A stretch of 64,000 nt of DNA from Biscogniauxia marginata (GCA_022695795.1 MU404060.1:304749-368748), one strand, 5' to 3'. Positions 46,301-57,958 are shown, numbered from the stretch's first letter. The notes: generated by a model not told the origin, from the letters alone. Program-made: numbers and translations.

Positions 46301-47515
46301 GATATAGGTATACAAAATGTCAGGGGGTTTTGGACTAAGATTGATGGGTAGGGCCAGCACTTCGTCGTGCCCATTGGAATGCTCCTTTTAGAAATTCGCG
46401 AGACTCCACAGTCAGTTGTAAGATTATTGTTCTCTTATAGTTGAAGTCAGCCCATCTAGCTCAACGGGGTAAAATATATAAATATATAAAATCGATATCT
46501 TCGACCTTCTAGGATATTTAATTGAGCAAGGTCTTGCGGATAGTTCTTTTACCTAGCAAGCGAAAACAGTCATTCCCCTATGCGCTCTGTTTCTAATGTG
46601 TAATTCCTACGACTAACTAGGGCATTAAACCTGAAAATTATAGGCCACAGAATTCTGCCGAGCTCTTCGCTTGCTAACCACGACAGCTCGAGACGCGGGG
46701 AGTAGAGACAAGGGTGGATATGGCGGCGAAGTCGGCGTGCGCTTTGCTACGGTAATGTACTGTTATCAGGAATACGATAGAGCTACGGATTATACCAGAC
46801 CCCTATTGGCCCACCAAGTGAGAAATGCGACGAGGTGAGATGAGCGGGGGTGGGGGATAAACCAATTTTTAGTCTTCGAGTGGGTAGGGTTAGTTGCTGG
46901 TTCCCCTATAGTCCCCTCATATATTTATTTATACGGACGCGATGGGTATGGTGGAGAGAAATAATGTGAAAAAAAAATTTTCATCATATCTTTGGCCAAA
47001 TCGCTCGTCAATATGTTATAAGTAGGGAAGTATGGTCAGCTCAGGAGAAATATCAGTCACGTTATGCAGTTATAGAAAGGTTAAAGTAATAACTTCAGAA
47101 ACCATAGTTCTTAGTTACTTGAGGTAACTAGGATTTCATCATCTGCTGAAGAAAAATGACTATATAAAGAATGCCTAGTCACAATCTAGCGTCCCTAGGG
47201 GCCGTCTGCTGCATATAACTAACCTAGTATATGCAGATAATAGGTAGCGTTTTTACCATACGTGATGCTTAATGGGACTACCTGCCGAACGAAGACCGAC
47301 ATTAGGTGATGCAATTGTCGGGTAGACTTGCTCCTATAGGGACTGGGGCGAATCGTGAGAATTATGTACCTCTCGCTATCCTCCACTTTATAAGTATGAT
47401 CTATATATATATAACTTGGGTCCAACTTCAATTTTTCTCTCTCTAGGTTTGTCTCGTTCTATGGCCTTCCACACGCTAGCATACCAAGGGTAATAACAGA
47501 TCAACCTCTTCAAAA
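46301..47515. other. AT-rich intergenic spacer
   Basis: No gene. A TATATATATA element at about 47403-47412 lies roughly 105 bp upstream of the DUF1989 start and could act as a TATA box. Confidence 0.5.
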
Positions 47516-48617
47516 ATGTCTATAAGTAAAGAGGAAGCGGAGGCTCGCCTAAAGGCCCGGAAGCCCGTCCCAAAACCTTACCCTGCCTACCTCCCCAAAG
47601 CCGGGTCGCCCCTAAAGGTCGACGAGAGTCTTTATGCAAGCATCAGAGAGGCGCCAAGAACCAAGATCGAGGAGTTTGTGCTTCCGATAAGATCCGGACG
47701 GGCTTGGAAAGCACCAGCCGGGTCTATCGTAAGGATAAGCACACCCGAGGGGCCGCAGGTCGGTAAGGCTCACGATTGTGATATATTATACTCCCTAGCG
47801 TGCCCTTTACTCGCGTTTCATTACCAATCCCGCTGCTGACGTGAGTCTCAAGGCGACCTCAATATTTGGAATGCGCACAACCCGCGCGAGCGATTTTGGG
47901 CCGCCCGTACCAAGCAGCTACACGCGTCGCACGTCTCGACGTATGACAGGCTGTGGTCCGTCCTGCCGTACATGCGGCCGCTCGTGACCATCATCGGCGA
48001 CACGCTGTCGTGGTACGGTGTCGACGAGCACGGCGGGCGCGTGCATGATCTCCTGGGGACGGGATGTGACCCTTACGTTAACGCGGTGCTCTCTGGCAGC
48101 TCTTATGACTTTCACTGCCGCTCGAACCTCGCGCGCGCAGTGCTGCCCTTCGGTCTGACCGAGGCCGACGTGCACGACGTGATAAACATCTTTCAAGTCA
48201 CCGGGCTCGACGAGCAGGGCCGCTACTTCATGAGCCCATGCCCGGCTCAGGTAGGCGATTACATTGAGTTCCTGGCGGAGCAGGATATCATGATGGCGTT
48301 AAGTGTGTGACCTCGCAACTGCCATTCCCCCTCTATTCGGCACAAGCCGCTCCCTCTCCTGGTGGCGCCGTGCGGCTGACGCGGAATAATCTTTTATAGG
48401 TACTTGTCCCGGTGGTGATTTGTCATTGTGGGGATTCGGCGCGGATAGCGAGAAGGAGATGATCAAATGTTGCCGTCCGCTCAAGATCGAGGTTTTCCGA
48501 CTCAAGGACGAGGGCTTCCTGCAGAGGAGCGGATGGAAACCCGCTGAGCCATCGCCGTACAAGGGCGCGCACGGGATGCTAGTCCCTCAAGGCGAACATG
48601 AAGCCAAAAGATCGTAG
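47516..48617 (+). CDS. DUF1989 (urea carboxylase-associated family) protein, 304 aa
   Basis: Three exons: 47516-47762, 47853-48302, 48400-48617; phases agree. The core runs GDLNIWNAHNPRERFWAART, DRLWSVLPYMRPLVTIIGDT, HDLLGTGCDPYVNAVLSG, NLARAVLPFGLTEADVHDVI, NIFQVTGLDEQGRYFM and TCPGGDLSLWGFG. This matches DUF1989, whose bacterial members sit beside urea carboxylase genes. Conserved His, Cys and Asp residues (HDLLGTGCDPY) may bind a metal. In bacteria a link to guanidine or urea nitrogen use has been proposed; in fungi the role is unknown. It is convergent with the protease gene, about 250 bp away. Confidence 0.85.
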
Positions 48618-48867
48618 ATATCCCCGGAATACTGAAAACTGGCGGGATTATCAAACACGGGTCAGATTTCACGCAGAATCATTGAGCTTTACTTGGCAGC
48701 TTACATGGAGGGTTTCATGGTCTTTCGTATTATCCTTCATTATACCATTAACTCTACTATGTACAGGGGTTTACCTCTGCAGCGCCGCAGCCACCACATC
48801 ATTAATAATATTATCATCATCATCGCAGGTCGTTCTACGACCTTGCATGCGTATCCAATAGCATGAC
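48618..48867. other. Short convergent spacer
   Basis: 250 bp shared by the 3' ends of the DUF1989 gene (plus) and the protease gene (minus). The transcripts may overlap. ATT/ATC triplets are repeated near 48800-48825. Confidence 0.5.
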
Positions 48868-50155
48868 TTATTCCTCTATGCCGTTGTAAGCAATGATGTT
48901 GCTCTTTGCCGAGATGGCGTTGGGGATCAGATCCGAAGTGCCAAGCTCACGAATGCGATCGCAGAGCGCGATGGGGTCGCGCTCGCCCTCAAGAGCTAGG
49001 AGATAAGCGCCCAGGCCCGTGATGTGCGGTGTAGCCATCGATGTCCCGGAGATGATGCCCGTCGATCCGTTGTTCCACGTCGAGATGATGTTCCGACCAG
49101 GGGCGAATACATCAACTACGTCGCCATAGTTGGAGAAGTCAGCCCGCTGGTCGTTCGACTCCAGCGCACCGACCGTGCAAACAGACGGCTCGGAAGCAGG
49201 TGTGAACAGTTCGGCAGGGAGATTGTCATTTCCTGCTGCCACGGCCAAGAACAGACCCGCCTCGACTGCTGCGGCGGCGGCTGAGTTGACCGGAGAGGAA
49301 AGGAGAGCTAGGGCGCCAAGGGACAGGTTCGCTACCGCCTTGCCAATGCCTGGAAACTATTCAGCTAAAACGTTCGACTTTTTACTAGGATGATATCGTT
49401 CACTTACGTCCTTTGGAAGTAGCGTCATCTACAGCCCATTGAATACCAGCAATAACCTGACTCAGGGCGCCGGATCCGTCTGCATCAAGTACCTTGACAG
49501 CAATAAGGTTCGCCTTCTTCGCTACTCCGTAGGTCTTCGACGCAGTAGTACCCGATACATGTGTGCCGTGTCCGTGTCCATCAGTTTCAGTGTCATCGCC
49601 TTCTACGAAACTTGCCCCCCAGGTAGCACGGCCCTCAAAGTCCGGGTGGTCGATGAAAATACCCGTATCAATTATGTAGGCATATGTACCCTCGCCAGCG
49701 CTATCATCGTATGTGTATGTGGTAGTGCCTGGTTCGCGGCTCGAGATACGAGCAAGTCCCCACGGAGCTTCATCCTGGGTTTGTAAGGCGTTGATAGATA
49801 TCTTGTAATCTGGCTCAATGCTGGCGACCTGAAGACTTCTGTCAGTTATGACGGTAAAGAGGTTTAGGTGGAAGTGATGTATAAAAGCACCTACTCCTGC
49901 AAGGCTTTTGATAGATTCCACTAGGCTATCTGTGGCCTTCATTGAATAGCCGTTAAATTTGCCCAATTTATAGGTATACTTGGGAACCAAGTCAGCAGCA
50001 AGGCCCGATAGGCTGCTGAGTATGGACTCGTGCGAGGCATCTTCCTTCATTGTAATAATCCATTGCCCCGGGATGACCTCTGCTTCTGGTAGGGGAGCTG
50101 AGACGGGGGCCGCGACAGCTAGGCTGGCTGCCAGAAGGGCGCTGAGGAACTTCAT
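48868..50155 (-). CDS. Secreted subtilisin-like serine protease (S8, proteinase K type), 387 aa
   Basis: Three exons: 50155-49895, 49828-49408, 49349-48868; phases agree. Residues 1-15 form a signal peptide (MKFLSALLAASLAVAA). An I9 inhibitor propeptide follows (GQWIITMKEDASHESI, to about 100). The catalytic domain has Asp141 (YIIDTGIFIDH), His174 (DGHGHGTHVSG), the oxyanion Asn268 (VAAGN) and Ser331 (GTSMATPH), so all catalytic residues are present. It should be exported and activated by propeptide removal, then digest external protein. A TATAAA element on the minus strand at 50287-50292, about 135 bp upstream, suits a regulated gene. Length is normal for the family. Confidence 0.96.
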
Positions 50156-50286
50156 TATGAAGTAAGGGACTTAACCAAAACAAATACTATGTAGTAACTC
50201 TTAACGTGGTGAAGCAATGTGTGATATTGAAAGAGCGCACTGAAGCTAGCGAACAGGTTCCTTGACAGAGGGAGAACCTCTGTCTC

Positions 50287-50292
50287 TTTATA
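50287..50292 (-). promoter_or_regulatory. Candidate TATA box of the protease gene
   Basis: TATAAA on the minus strand, about 135 bp upstream of the ATG. Confidence 0.4.
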
Positions 50293-50432
50293 TCAGCTCC
50301 AGAGCCTCGAGCTCTGCTAAACTTCCTCGCACGCCATCATGAAATTCCCTTGCTTGAGAGTCTTAGGAGCTGTCTATCACAACTCGCATTCTCCACCCTC
50401 TAGCGACAAATGCTGCGGTCATGCCTGCTTCC

Positions 50433-50861
50433 CTACCAGCTGTCATCCAACGAGAAGGCAGGTTCACATGCGATAAAGGCTCGAGCCAGGTTCGCCATGG
50501 AGAACAGATACTTGAGGTAGTATTTGTCACGATGCGCGATGCAAATCACCCCGGGTATCCTAGCCACTCCCGACAATGCCAGGCATAGAGTTGATAGCTC
50601 AAAGCCGTTCTGGGAAAACGTGTAGGTCCGCCTGTTGGTGACGCCAAGGAGCCGGGTTCCCCTCAGAGCAAGGGTGTCGGCACTCCCCGGTACTGCGGTG
50701 ATCTCACTAATAGATACCTCATCCGGTATCGCGAGCTGCCTGACTACCCTCGCAGAGCGGGAGGCTTCGGCTTGTGATTCTTCGGCCTGTTCGTACTTTT
50801 TCGGTTCTCCTTCCTCTGTGTTGTTGTCGGCTAGTTGATCTTTAACTATAGCTTTGACTGT
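50433..50861 (-). CDS. Orphan reading frame without an ATG, 142 codons (possible terminal exon or relic)
   Basis: Open from just after a TAG at 50864-50862 to a TAG at 50435-50433. It has no in-frame ATG until the last 25 codons, so it is not a free-standing gene. Composition is protein-like: a charged N-terminal part (NTEEGEPKKYEQAEESQAEA) and a more hydrophobic C-terminal part (LALSGVARIPGVICIAHRDK). ATAG at 50865-50862 could be a splice acceptor, making this the last exon of a minus-strand gene, but I could not find an upstream exon in phase. It might also be a gene truncated by mutation. I do not recognise the family. Confidence 0.35.
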   Translation of the reverse strand, partial: TVKAIVKDQLADNNTEEGEPKKYEQAEESQAEASRSARVVRQLAIPDEVSISEITAVPGSADTLALRGTRLLGVTNRRTYTFSQNGFELSTLCLALSGVARIPGVICIAHRDKYYLKYLFSMANLARAFIACEPAFSLDDSW

Positions 50862-53800
50862 CTATCTTGTGACTATTCACGACTAGGTTTTTGATCCTAT
50901 GGGGTTTCTACTGTAGTTTGGTTCATAACCGACGCCGATGTGACTACCGAGGACACGGAGGTTCTCCCCACCAGCCAGCAAAACAGGCAGACTTACAGAT
51001 AGGCAAGTCAACTCTTGAGAAAAAGGGGGGCCAGTGGACCGAAACTCAATAGTTTATGATCAGTTAGCTAATCACTACCTCTCTAGAGATTTAAACATCA
51101 CTCGTAGAAGTTCCTACCAATGCCCGGCGTTAACTAGGTAGTAGTCGAACAAGTTCTCCCAGAGAAAAGCTGCCGTCGGTCCTTAGATTGTGGTACCAGA
51201 AAAGAAAATGTTGAGTGAATCTCGATTCGACATCTTCCTAATTTCCGACACAGAGCGGGTCATAACTTCAGCTGAACATCGTGCTAGGATTTACCAATCT
51301 AGGAGCTGGAGATCATGAGATACTCCCGGTAGTGTTTGCGCCGGGTGCGGAACAACTCTCGGTCATGTGAAACATAACGTAACCCAAGCAGCATAATTCC
51401 AAATACATGACAAGAGCCTCAACTCTCGTATCAGTTGTTCTCATCTGACATGTCGGTCCAGATGGTATCTATGAGGGCCTGATAGAAGGAGCGGTAAACG
51501 CAGAAGTAGACGCAAGAGTCTGGGGTTAATGTAACGTCAATAGACCAATCCCGATATCTCTTTTAAGGGGTTGCATTTCCTACACGATAGGCCGATTAGG
51601 CGAGGTCTGCGTCATCCTGATCCGTCAAGTCCTGGCTCTTCTCACTTCGAGGAGAAGCTCTAATCTGTGCACGCGGACCGATTGCTTTTCGATAACGCGA
51701 GCGATCTTCGACAACTTTCATGCGCTTAGAAGCTAGGCAGCTCGGTTAAGTATTTAGAATGAAGGTCCGATTACGTTCTTTCTTGATAGCTTTCTTGATT
51801 AAGAGGTGATCTACGAATGTCTTACATGATTGGTCGGAACTTGAGAACTGACTGGGTTAAGCTAATACCTACACAGTTAATCATGGGATTTACCGACGAT
51901 CTTGACTCGCTGAGCTACTTAGCTCGAAGATCCCCAGTATGGTCACAGTTCTCTGTTGCTGCGCCAACATACCATACCCTAGGGAGTAGAGAAGCTCAAA
52001 TCTGACGATAGTTGGATATTCTACATATTATCGTCACACGCCGAACTGCTGGTAGGGACAATGAGATAGTTGTCGGCTGGGCACCTATCACATATTGAGG
52101 ACGTACCAAAACCCGCACGCAAGCTCATAATCATGGGAATAACGAGATTGGGGTTTTCCGAATTTCCACCAATATGGTAGGTGGAGGAGTCTCGTGGAAG
52201 TTTTGAGCGATATGACGCCGCAACGGCTCCGCGGCTGAGTAAATTCTAGCGTAGGCCATGTCAGAAGTTACAAACCTGCCGGTAATATAGATCCCCCTTG
52301 ATATAAGGTCCGGCGGGAAGGATCCCGTAGTCCGCTGGGCTGGACGATGGGATGGATTAGGGGTGCTATCTCGGAATCTTGTTATATTTTCGCCAAACTT
52401 ACATCTCGTGCGCCAAATCCGATAACCTAATAGGCTTGAATTCAAGCCTGCCTCAACTGAGGGTTACATAGGTTGTCAGCCACAGCCCAGCATATTTACG
52501 GCGCCAAACCTTGCATTGAACAAAACCCCGGATTGGGGTACGTCGCATGCGTTCTCCAAGCTCACGCGCAGCAGTGCAAGGTAACTAGAACCAGTCACGA
52601 ACTTTTTCTCCCCCTTTATCAGGATTGGAGGTTCTTAGTTAAATGTGAACCCCCAGACAACGGGGCACTCTGAAGGGGCTCGATTTTAACTACAGGGTAA
52701 AGTACATACCTCTAGATAGTATCACTATTGACCTAGGAAATGCCCCCGAATATGCTTCGGAGCAAATGCCTGCTAAACAGGGTTGTACGCAGTATTGTTG
52801 TAGGGCTGTAACCCCGAACGAATGCTTGATTTCCACGCGTGCGCGGATGAAACTGTAGTAGTCGAACATATTTATGTAGAGGGTGTAACGGCGACATATA
52901 ACTTTTTCGGCTTGTCTGCCCCCTAATCCATACAAGAATGCAACAGTGAATGCGACATTCGAAAGTAAAAAGATAGTTACAGATGATTTCGCGCACATAT
53001 CCCACATCCCGCGTATCCGATGTTAACGTAACGTGGTCTAGGTGATGTGTTCTGTTCCTCAGTCGGCCAGGGCCAACACCGGATTGATACTCCGGGCCAA
53101 TGTCCATTAGAAAACAATAAATGAGACTTGGACATGGACAAACCCAATGACACAAAATAGAACTCGTACGATAGAAAGATATGGTAGAAATAATAGGTGA
53201 AACTTGGGAGGTATTAATGTTACCTTAAGGCCATTCACGAGCCCTGGACGCCTCCTTTGGCACATCGGTCTGGAAATCCGGGTTTAAAAACAAGTTTTTA
53301 GGTCTCAGGTTCAGAAAAAAACTGAGTAGATGAAAACACACCTCCAATCAGCAGCGGGCGCGTGACTCTATACCGAGTCTTATACACAGCACGTCCTTCC
53401 AGCCTTGAGCTGGACTGTAGTTGAAGAACGGTATGGATATACTTTGGTGTCCGGTAGGATATAGACGATAGTGCTGTATTTTGTTTGGAGGGTGTTATAA
53501 GTAAATATTAGGTACGCAAATAAACTAATCATCTCCTGGAAGATTTCAGGGGCTGACGCTGTCCCGATTTTCAATTATATAGCTAATGATGTGATATCGT
53601 GATAGATGGAAAATCAAATGTTAGGACGATCTATTTTCTTTCTTTTTCTTACGCATTTTCACTGTCCGGTGTCAGATTCGGAATAAAGCTAGCATATGAG
53701 TCCTAACGGTATATTGCGCGCAAATCCTTGCACTTCCAAAACCTCGGATCATGTGGGTGAATGACAAATACCAACATTCGACCCTTCCCATCCTCCCTTT

Positions 53801-55442
53801 CCTAACTCTCTCTCGGGAATCGCCCAATCACCTTGACACATAATACACGCAAGGCCGTTGCGTTCAAGATATCTAATGAGATAAGGACAACCCTCATGGC
53901 AACCCTTGAACCAAATCATCAGGTCGACAGCAATTATAGGATCGCCTAATTCCTCCGTATTAGCTGCCAGGCCCGGGCCATGCAGGGTCTGTCTGTTAAC
54001 GAACTCCATGGTTTCGAATATTGCCCTTTTGTTCAGAAGCCAGGCCTTGACTATGATTGGGAAGGCCCAAGTATTATCATATCCGACTCGAACGCCAGGT
54101 GCTTCCACGTTTAAAGACAGCGGATTTATACGTAGGATTGTCTGAAAGTGTATACCCTTCAATTATGGCAAGTCCTCCTGTTAAAGGAGTTCTATACCTG
54201 TAGTCGTCTGATTCGCGTTCTCCCTGGTCACACCCCTGCCCTCGTCAGCTGTCTGCTGACGGAGCAAAGGCTTGAAAATGTTGTAAAGTACCTAGTCTTT
54301 CGTTAATTCGCGATAGTCTAGATTTTTCTTTGAACATGATGCAGAAGGCCTTGTTATTTACTTATATATCTAACATTCTCTATAAAGTCCTAACAAATAC
54401 TTCACGTGGCGAACTTAAGAGGATACTAGTGTAGAAGTAAGCTGTTATCGAATCCCTCTTGAACGGTGTGGTGAACCGGCAGCGTTAATAATACTAGAGA
54501 TGAAGAACAGTGTGCTGAAAAAAGAGGGCTTGTTCTGAGTTCTTTCGGTAACTATGCAGGTGTCTCAACACTCTGAGAATTTTCAGAAAATCATGTCATG
54601 ATATTGTTATATCATCGTGGGTTCTAAAAATTTATCCTCAGAGGCAATTTATTTTTTGCTACTATTATATTAGCAAATTTCCTCTTTCTATATGCCGAAC
54701 TACCGCACCTTAAACAACTCCTGCAGTTGTTGCTTCCATGAGTAATATCAATCCTAGAAGCAAATATAACATACTCTCTTCTAGTACACAGTTCATATTT
54801 CTTGGAATCTAGTATATTCTTACACAAGCATGCTATAGTTCTAGTAGTCGCTAAATGCATAATTAAAGGTCTTATGAGTCATATCTGCAGGTCTTTCATA
54901 AGATCCTATCAATATTTATAACCTTTCGTTTGAAAACCCCGACTCCTTTCAGATAGGAGGGCAAGTTGGGTTAAAGTACTAGACTTGAGCCCTGGCGCAG
55001 ATAGATTCCATGATTACCTTGATATTAAGATTTACCAGCTTATTCCTATCTCTAACTTCCTATTTAAACCAGCATTTAATAGATTCCCAAGATTTCCAAA
55101 GTTCTGATTATATTCTAGAGTGATAGACTCTGGGAAGAGATCAATTGTAAGCACATACTTCGAGACTTACAAGCTCGTATACAGATGGAGATATTGTCTT
55201 AAGTGCAAAAGACTATACATTATGTTTTCGACCGGACGTGTTGAATCATCGAGCTGCGCATCGCTGAAGTTAGAAGAACCTATTTCTCTGGTCAAAGTGT
55301 TTTTTTTTGAAATAGTATACGGTTAATAATGCGGTTACGGAAGAGGGCATCCAGCCTCAGCCTTCCATGCGTAGGTATTATCGCAAGCTTGTACATATTA
55401 TATCCACCCCTTTATAACAAAGCCTCCATGCATTGAAACCAA
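50862..55442. other. 4.6 kb AT-rich gene-poor region
   Basis: Mostly AT-rich with many stops in all frames, especially 54290-55440. The only longer frame is at 53749-54141 (minus), opening just after a possible CAG acceptor and ending GICHSPT; I could not join it to an upstream exon. A RIP-altered repeat region is a reasonable explanation, but I cannot identify the original element. Confidence 0.45.
53749..54141 (-). CDS. Possible orphan exon, 130 codons, unknown
   Basis: Open frame preceded by TTTCAG and ended by a stop at 53749. It has no ATG at its start. Includes LNVEAPGVRVGYDNTWAFP and a Cys-containing end (GCHEGCPYLI; ACIMCQGDW). An upstream stretch (54186-54256) looks coding but its phase does not match through the visible GTATAG donor. 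It could be a relic. Confidence 0.2.
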   Translation of the reverse strand, partial: TILRINPLSLNVEAPGVRVGYDNTWAFPIIVKAWLLNKRAIFETMEFVNRQTLHGPGLAANTEELGDPIIAVDLMIWFKGCHEGCPYLIRYLERNGLACIMCQGDWAIPERELGKGGWEGSNVGICHSPT

Positions 55443-55985
55443 TTAACACACCGTTAAGAGCTCCTTGATCTTGGAAATATCTGTTACATCCTGTTTCTCT
55501 ATTTCACACACTATTTCTAAAGCTGTCTTTCCACTGGAGCTTCTCACGTGGGCATCGACACCGCGCTGGAGGAGTATTCTTACCGCACCAACGTGGCTCT
55601 TTTTTGCCGCTACGTGTAATGCTGAGAACAGGCGCCCTACTTACTATCACACAGTCGCTCTCGTGATCCACTCCGTTCTCGAGAAGATACCGCAGCATGA
55701 CCTCGTTGCCCCGTTCTGCAGTCGCCGAGAGCGCACTTGAATGCTCCATCTTTGCGCCGTACCTCTGTGGGAGTGCCACCGCATCTATGTTCTCGTAGAA
55801 TGCTGCGACCGCGGCAATCGGTTAGGGCACAAAGTCCGGGTCCTAGCTCGGGTCCGCGCCGGCCGCGAGGAGGAAAGTAAGGAAGGTTACTATCGATTCA
55901 TGAGACTTCCAGGAAGCGGCAGATAATAGCGCTTGATCATGGCTGCTATTAAGTCCTACCTTCGCACAGCGTACGAATTATTGCC
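55443..55985 (-). pseudogene. Ankyrin-repeat gene fragment with stops and a frameshift
   Basis: On the minus strand the conceptual product shows ankyrin-like repeats: HDQALLSAASWKSHES then FLLAAGADP; SSALSATAERGNEVMLRYLL then ENGVD; and SALHVAAKKSHVGAVRILLQ then RGVDAH. Two in-frame stops, TAG at 55843-55841 and TAA at 55825-55823, interrupt the first part. Each would be a Gln codon (CAG, CAA) if one C-to-T change were undone, which is the RIP pattern. A frame change follows near 55640-55655, between the second and third blocks; a small unrecognised intron (GTAAGTAGG...CTCAG) could explain that instead. No start was found, and the 5' part is missing. Ankyrin proteins mediate protein binding; this copy is probably dead. 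Confidence 0.7.
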
Positions 55986-56485
55986 TTGCAGAAATGGGTT
56001 TGGACATGATGACGCCGAAAGAATAAATAAACTACATCCATCATTCATAAGCTGTCTAACTATATACATTCGAATATCTCAATCGGGTTTATACTATATC
56101 TATACCTAGGGTACCCCAAATAGTTTTTAAACGTTGATTACCTATTTTCCAACATATTTTGCCTTGTTTCTATCAAGAATTAAGTTCTTGGCAACCTACC
56201 TACGCAGCTTAATAAGGGGTAACCACCAAATTTGTAATTTATCCAATTAACACCTGGAAAAGAAAATCTAGTGAACTTGAAAAATTACAAAGGTACGTAT
56301 ATTACTTGTTGTTACGCTCTCCAAGCCCACCATCACTAGTAATATATACATCATAAAGCATGGGCCAATACCTACGGCAAAAAGAAATTAATTACTCGTG
56401 TTGAATACATGATTAGTACACTGGCATGGCGACTTCAACTTTTAAACCTCTTCAAAAAATCGATGCACGGTAATACTCATACTGA
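55986..56485. other. AT-rich spacer
   Basis: Holds the lipase 3' UTR and AT-rich DNA. Nothing else seen. Confidence 0.5.
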
Positions 56486-57958
56486 TTAAAGCCCCAAGAT
56501 CGTCTGGTAGCTATACTCGTCCGCGCCGGCCCACTGCAGGAACGAATTCCCCGTGGCCTGGTACTGTTCCAGAGGCAGGAAGCTCTGCAGCGTGGATCGG
56601 ACGCACCCGCTCCTGGCGAGGGGCTTCTTCTCGAACCGGTCCTGGATCCACCGCAGCCAGATCTGCCTCGTGGCGTCGAGGGTGGGCACGTGTCCGGTGC
56701 CGTTGACGACGAGGTACTCAAGGTGGCCACCGGGGACCCGCGCGCACGTGTCCTCCACCGTCGCGGACGTCACGTCGTAGGGCACGTACACGTCGTTCGT
56801 GCCCTGGAACACGAGCAGCGGGCCCCTGAACGCCTTGCGCCCGGCGTTCGCCAGCTTGGAGTACGCGCCCGCGTACCACGTCTCGTTGTACGACTCCTTG
56901 ATCACTGGCCTGCCGTCCCCCAGGGCGAGCTGCTGCCATGCGGCGATGCCGCCCTCGATCTCCCGGAAAAGCGCGAGACGCGCGATCCCGAGGGGCGTCA
57001 GCCACTCGCTCAGCTCGAAGCTCGGGAATATGCTCTGGAGCATCATGCCCACCCACGGAACGATGAATTCCGGCACGCCCGTGAACAGGTCTACCGTTGG
57101 GCTCCCCGCGATGGTCCCCAGGTAGCCCCTCCCGAGGTCCTCCGCGAACTTGTCCGCTTCAGAGGCGAGCACCTCGGCCACGCCCCAGGCTACCCCACCT
57201 CCCTGGCTGTGTCCCTTGACGACGAATTCCTTGCTCAGGAGACCCGGAAATGCCGCCCAGGCCGCGCGCAGGGAGTATAGCGCGTCGTGCGCGCTGGTCG
57301 GCGAGCTGAGGTATTGGTGCGGGATCTTGCTGCCGTCCCAAGAAGAACGGACGCCTAGGCCGGCATAGTCGGGCCCCACAACGGCGTAGCCGGCGAGGGC
57401 GAGGGCGAATGGTGCGGCGTCACCGTACCACAGTGCCCGATGCGTCGACGGGGCCGCCGAGGGGAAAAATCCGGACGTGCCGTGGGTCCAGAGAATCACC
57501 GGTGCAGAGCCGTCATCATTAAATTGGCGCGGTACGAAGGGCCAGAGGACGAAGGCAGAGGCTGGAAGCACGGTTCCGTTATAGTTTGTGGTTGTGTATA
57601 GGATGCGTGAAAGCGCTGTGTTAGGGGGTAGTGTGAAGGTGGAAGTGTTGGTGAAGGACTGCACTTTCAGGAGTACGCCGGGCTTGAGAGGACCGGTCAA
57701 ATTGGAAAGGGGCGGGAGGGCGTAGAAGTCATCCGCGTAGGGCCCGCCATTCGCGAGCTGCGATCTCTCGAAACGGACAGCATTGGTAAACGAGGTAGCT
57801 ATACTGTCAGAGAGCTCCGCAGACTCTATCTGCAAGGGCGAAAGGGCAAAGGAACCGTTGAAGTCTGCAGATTGTATCTCAGCCGGGTATATTTGCGCAT
57901 GGACGAGCGAGGCTGTCAGGGACAGTGCAATAGTCACAAGAGTGTTCAACCGATACAT
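56486..57958 (-). CDS. Secreted lipase-like alpha/beta hydrolase (secretory lipase family), 490 aa
   Basis: A single exon. Residues 1-21 are a signal peptide (MYRLNTLVTIALSLTASLVHA). The catalytic set is visible: nucleophile Ser251 in KGHSQGGG, Asp389 in FQGTNDVYVPY, and His423 in NGTGHVPTLD. HGTSGFFP (159-166) is the oxyanion-hole region, and VVGPDYAGLG (193-202) is typical of the LIP/secretory-lipase family. Several N-glycosylation sites (NLT, NTS, NGT) and C-terminal Cys fit secretion. It probably hydrolyses lipid or ester substrates outside the cell; the substrate cannot be read from sequence. The coding region is much more GC-rich than the AT-rich DNA on both sides. A TATATAAA box lies about 80 bp upstream. 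Confidence 0.93.
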   Translation of the reverse strand: MYRLNTLVTIALSLTASLVHAQIYPAEIQSADFNGSFALSPLQIESAELSDSIATSFTNAVRFERSQLANGGPYADDFYALPPLSNLTGPLKPGVLLKVQSFTNTSTFTLPPNTALSRILYTTTNYNGTVLPASAFVLWPFVPRQFNDDGSAPVILWTHGTSGFFPSAAPSTHRALWYGDAAPFALALAGYAVVGPDYAGLGVRSSWDGSKIPHQYLSSPTSAHDALYSLRAAWAAFPGLLSKEFVVKGHSQGGGVAWGVAEVLASEADKFAEDLGRGYLGTIAGSPTVDLFTGVPEFIVPWVGMMLQSIFPSFELSEWLTPLGIARLALFREIEGGIAAWQQLALGDGRPVIKESYNETWYAGAYSKLANAGRKAFRGPLLVFQGTNDVYVPYDVTSATVEDTCARVPGGHLEYLVVNGTGHVPTLDATRQIWLRWIQDRFEKKPLARSGCVRSTLQSFLPLEQYQATGNSFLQWAGADEYSYQTILGL

